64,000 nucleotides of DNA from Terfezia claveryi (lineage: Eukaryota > Ascomycota > Pezizomycetes > Pezizales > Pezizaceae), in the NCBI GenBank assembly GCA_015179025.1, contig WHUX01000130.1:91740-155739 (forward strand), read 5' to 3'. The number at the start of each line of letters is the position of its first letter. Positions within the stretch are counted from its first letter, which is position 1. Position numbers and translations under genes: made by a program. The notes beneath the pieces were generated by a model. It had not been told where the DNA came from and ran no database searches. It saw only the letters and a program-made list of their open reading frames with translations. Below, piece after piece: positions 61,971-64,000 of this stretch.

Positions 61971-64000
61971 ATGGCATCTGAACTTAGTAAGAAGACTAAG
62001 AGGTCGAGACGATTAACTATGTTACCCGAAGATATTAAGAAATTAGTAGAAGAAACTCCCAGAAAGACCAGATTTATAGTTCCTAACACAGAAGGGGAAA
62101 TAAATCTGTCCATAGATATAGAATTAGGAGAACCAGGTGGAGCAGGAACCAAACTATATTTTAGTATGGCTTTACCTCTTGCACCAGAAGAATTTTGGGA
62201 CAGACATCTTCCAACAATTGAGGAGATTTTGAAATATACTCGCTCAATGGGACATGCCCAACAGTATCATCCTGATGATACTCGACTCTTAATGGAAGCC
62301 ATAGCAAAACACTATTTATGGCTAACACCTTACCCATTCAAAGAAGAAGACTTAGAAATGAACGCATTTTTAAGTAAAGAATTAAGGAAACCTGTTGTAC
62401 CACTTTTAAGGAAACCGAATTGGGTAATAAATAACTGGGAAGAAATAATGGCATTCATGATGAGCGGCACTCATCTAGAAGAATCAGTACATACCGCGGA
62501 GGATTTTTTCAATCCTAGCAAAGAACTTCCAGGAGCGTTCCTGAGAACACCAAAAGATCAATCGAAAGGCAAAGGTCGAGCACCTGAGACACCAGAAAGG
62601 AGGACTGGGTCAGCCAAAGAACCAGACGACAAAGACCAACCACCAGAAGATATAGAATTACCAGAAGACGATGATGATCTAGATACAGGACTAGACCAAC
62701 AGAAACAGAAAACACAAGGAGGAGGACGAGACCCCGATGATAGCGGAGATGATAGCTCGGACTCTGATAAGGCATCATCAGTTGCAAGTCAAACTCTTAA
62801 AAGAAAACCCAAACGAGGAAAGTCAGTTGAACACCAGCAATGGGAATTTACAACAGGAATGGTTACAACGGGTAACCATAAAGCAACGAATGCTTTAAAA
62901 GGAATAAAGATTGATATACCAGAAAAATTAAGAGGAGAAGACAAAAAATGGCAAGACTCACAATATTTTGACTCTTGGGCCACAGCGATGCAACGTTAGT
63001 TTGTTCTCAAAAGAATAGATTTAGAAGGCGCTTCAGCTCTGGAAATTGTTGGATTCAGAATGGAAGGGAGCGCGCTCACTACTTATAATCAATTCCTAAG
63101 AGAAAAAGGAAAGAATGCGACATTCTTTGGTTTCATACTAGCGCTAAGGGATTTTCTGATACCCTCTACTAGTAAGGACATTTTGTGGAAACGATGGGAG
63201 ACAGCCACACCATACAAGGATGGACGTCACATAGGAATCAAATAGTTTGCCAACTGGCTTACTGAAATGCAAATCAAATTGATTGACAAGGATAGCAAAC
63301 AATCAATATCGTAGGAAGTAAAAAGAAGAAAGTTTCTTAATCACCTGCCGCCATATATGTCAGCTACATTAATTCCTTTAATCAAAGAAGAATGGTCATA
63401 TGATCAGCTCGTATATCAAGCGGAGTCATATGAAGCCTCCAAGAAGGATATTGCCCCACCATCCACAACAAATACATCCCGATGACAACACCCTCGGAAT
63501 GAAAATCGAAGTCACGGTCCACACAGGAACCAGAATCAACAACAAAAAACAGGATTTAATCCTAGTAGCAATCCCAACACCAAACCCAACACAGAAAATC
63601 GGAAGGACTCAGATTGGGATACCATCACAAAAAAATTGGATCAGAAGATGAAGATGCAATTAATTAGAGACAAGAAATGTCTATGGTGTTGGAACCCTGG
63701 ACACTCCTACAAGGACTGTAGGAAACGAAAAAATAAGGTACCCATGCGTACAGCTGCACAAGATTTAGCTATGCCGATAGCCACCAAGGATAAAAACAAC
63801 AAGGATAAAATCAAGGAACGACCCTTGTCAAGACAGGTACCAGATTTTAGCAAGGTATTCGTTAAAGCTAACGAACACTCCGCACTAGCTTTAATTGATC
63901 TCCAAACAAAGGGAGGAGACTTAATCAATTCTCAATTTATACACCTATACAAAATACCAACTAGAAGTATCGAGAAGAAATCGTTAAGCACTGCAATTAA
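61971..64000 (+). pseudogene. Retrotransposon gag with zinc knuckle, entering protease region
   Basis: One reading frame runs from MASELSKKTKRSRR at 61971 to the window end (about 677 codons) with only four in-frame stops: TAG at 62997, 63243 and 63312, and TGA at 63483. There is no frameshift. A charged Asp/Ser/Lys-rich middle is followed by gag-like sequence (MEGSALTTYNQFL, ALRDFLIP, FLNHLPPYMSATL) and a CCHC knuckle, CLWCWNPGHSYKDC, at about 63678-63719. The end (SALALIDLQTKGGDLIN) resembles the start of an aspartic protease but lacks a clear DSG. All four stops fit C-to-T changes of CAG/CAA/CGA. Gypsy type is likely. Confidence 0.75.

Noticed and set aside
61385..62152. 255-codon minus-strand open frame
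   Set aside because: It overlaps the start of the gag frame in antisense and has no family resemblance; the gag frame has the zinc knuckle.

Overview
The window is nuclear DNA of a filamentous ascomycete (Pezizomycotina). The genes are fungal housekeeping genes cut by short introns (mostly about 45-150 bases, GT...AG), and their closest recognisable relatives are fungal: ATP sulfurylase with an APS-kinase-like tail, Elp6, Mdm35, Gpi17/PIG-S, Cmc1 and Ccl1. The window does not fix the genus. I rebuilt the exons by hand so that reading phase and family motifs agree across each junction.

Layout. Bases 1-40600 are a gene-dense, largely repeat-free block. In order it holds an otubain deubiquitinase, MET3 (minus), ISD11, APC5 (minus), SNX3, ELP6, AIP1, SSS1 (minus), CCL1, a LEC14B/DCAF11-type WD40 gene (minus), NOP4, MDM35, HSP10, SPC1 (minus), PIG-S, CMC1, TAF9 (minus), BET3 (minus) and a mitochondrial GatC-like gene (minus). 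Five pairs are divergent with short shared promoters: MET3/ISD11, APC5/SNX3, SSS1/CCL1, WD40/NOP4 and SPC1/PIG-S. Five genes act in mitochondria (ISD11, MDM35, HSP10, CMC1, GatC-like) and three at the ER membrane (SSS1, SPC1, PIG-S).

Bases 41300-64000 change character completely and are a transposon graveyard. A MITE-like element (37-bp perfect terminal repeats, TA target site) is split by a 330-bp solo LTR. A decayed CHAT-protease fragment follows. Then comes a 13.8-kb element (43379-57160) with hAT-type ends: an exact 8-bp target duplication CACTTCTC, inverted termini starting TAGTGT, and a decayed BED/hATC transposase. Beyond it lie two copies of a decayed unknown gene, then an LTR plus gag of a retrotransposon that runs off the right edge. 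Most breaks in these genes are stops or His-to-Tyr changes that a C-to-T (or G-to-A) transition would explain, which resembles repeat-induced point mutation.

The most interesting signal is in the hAT-like element. About nine tandem arrays, at both ends and throughout its interior, share the core TCCGTGACA (TGTCACGGA on the other strand). Six of them have spacings of 17-19 bp although the bases between cores differ completely from array to array. The outermost arrays are in opposite orientation. This looks like a binding-site (iteron-like) system for the transposase, but that function is inference.
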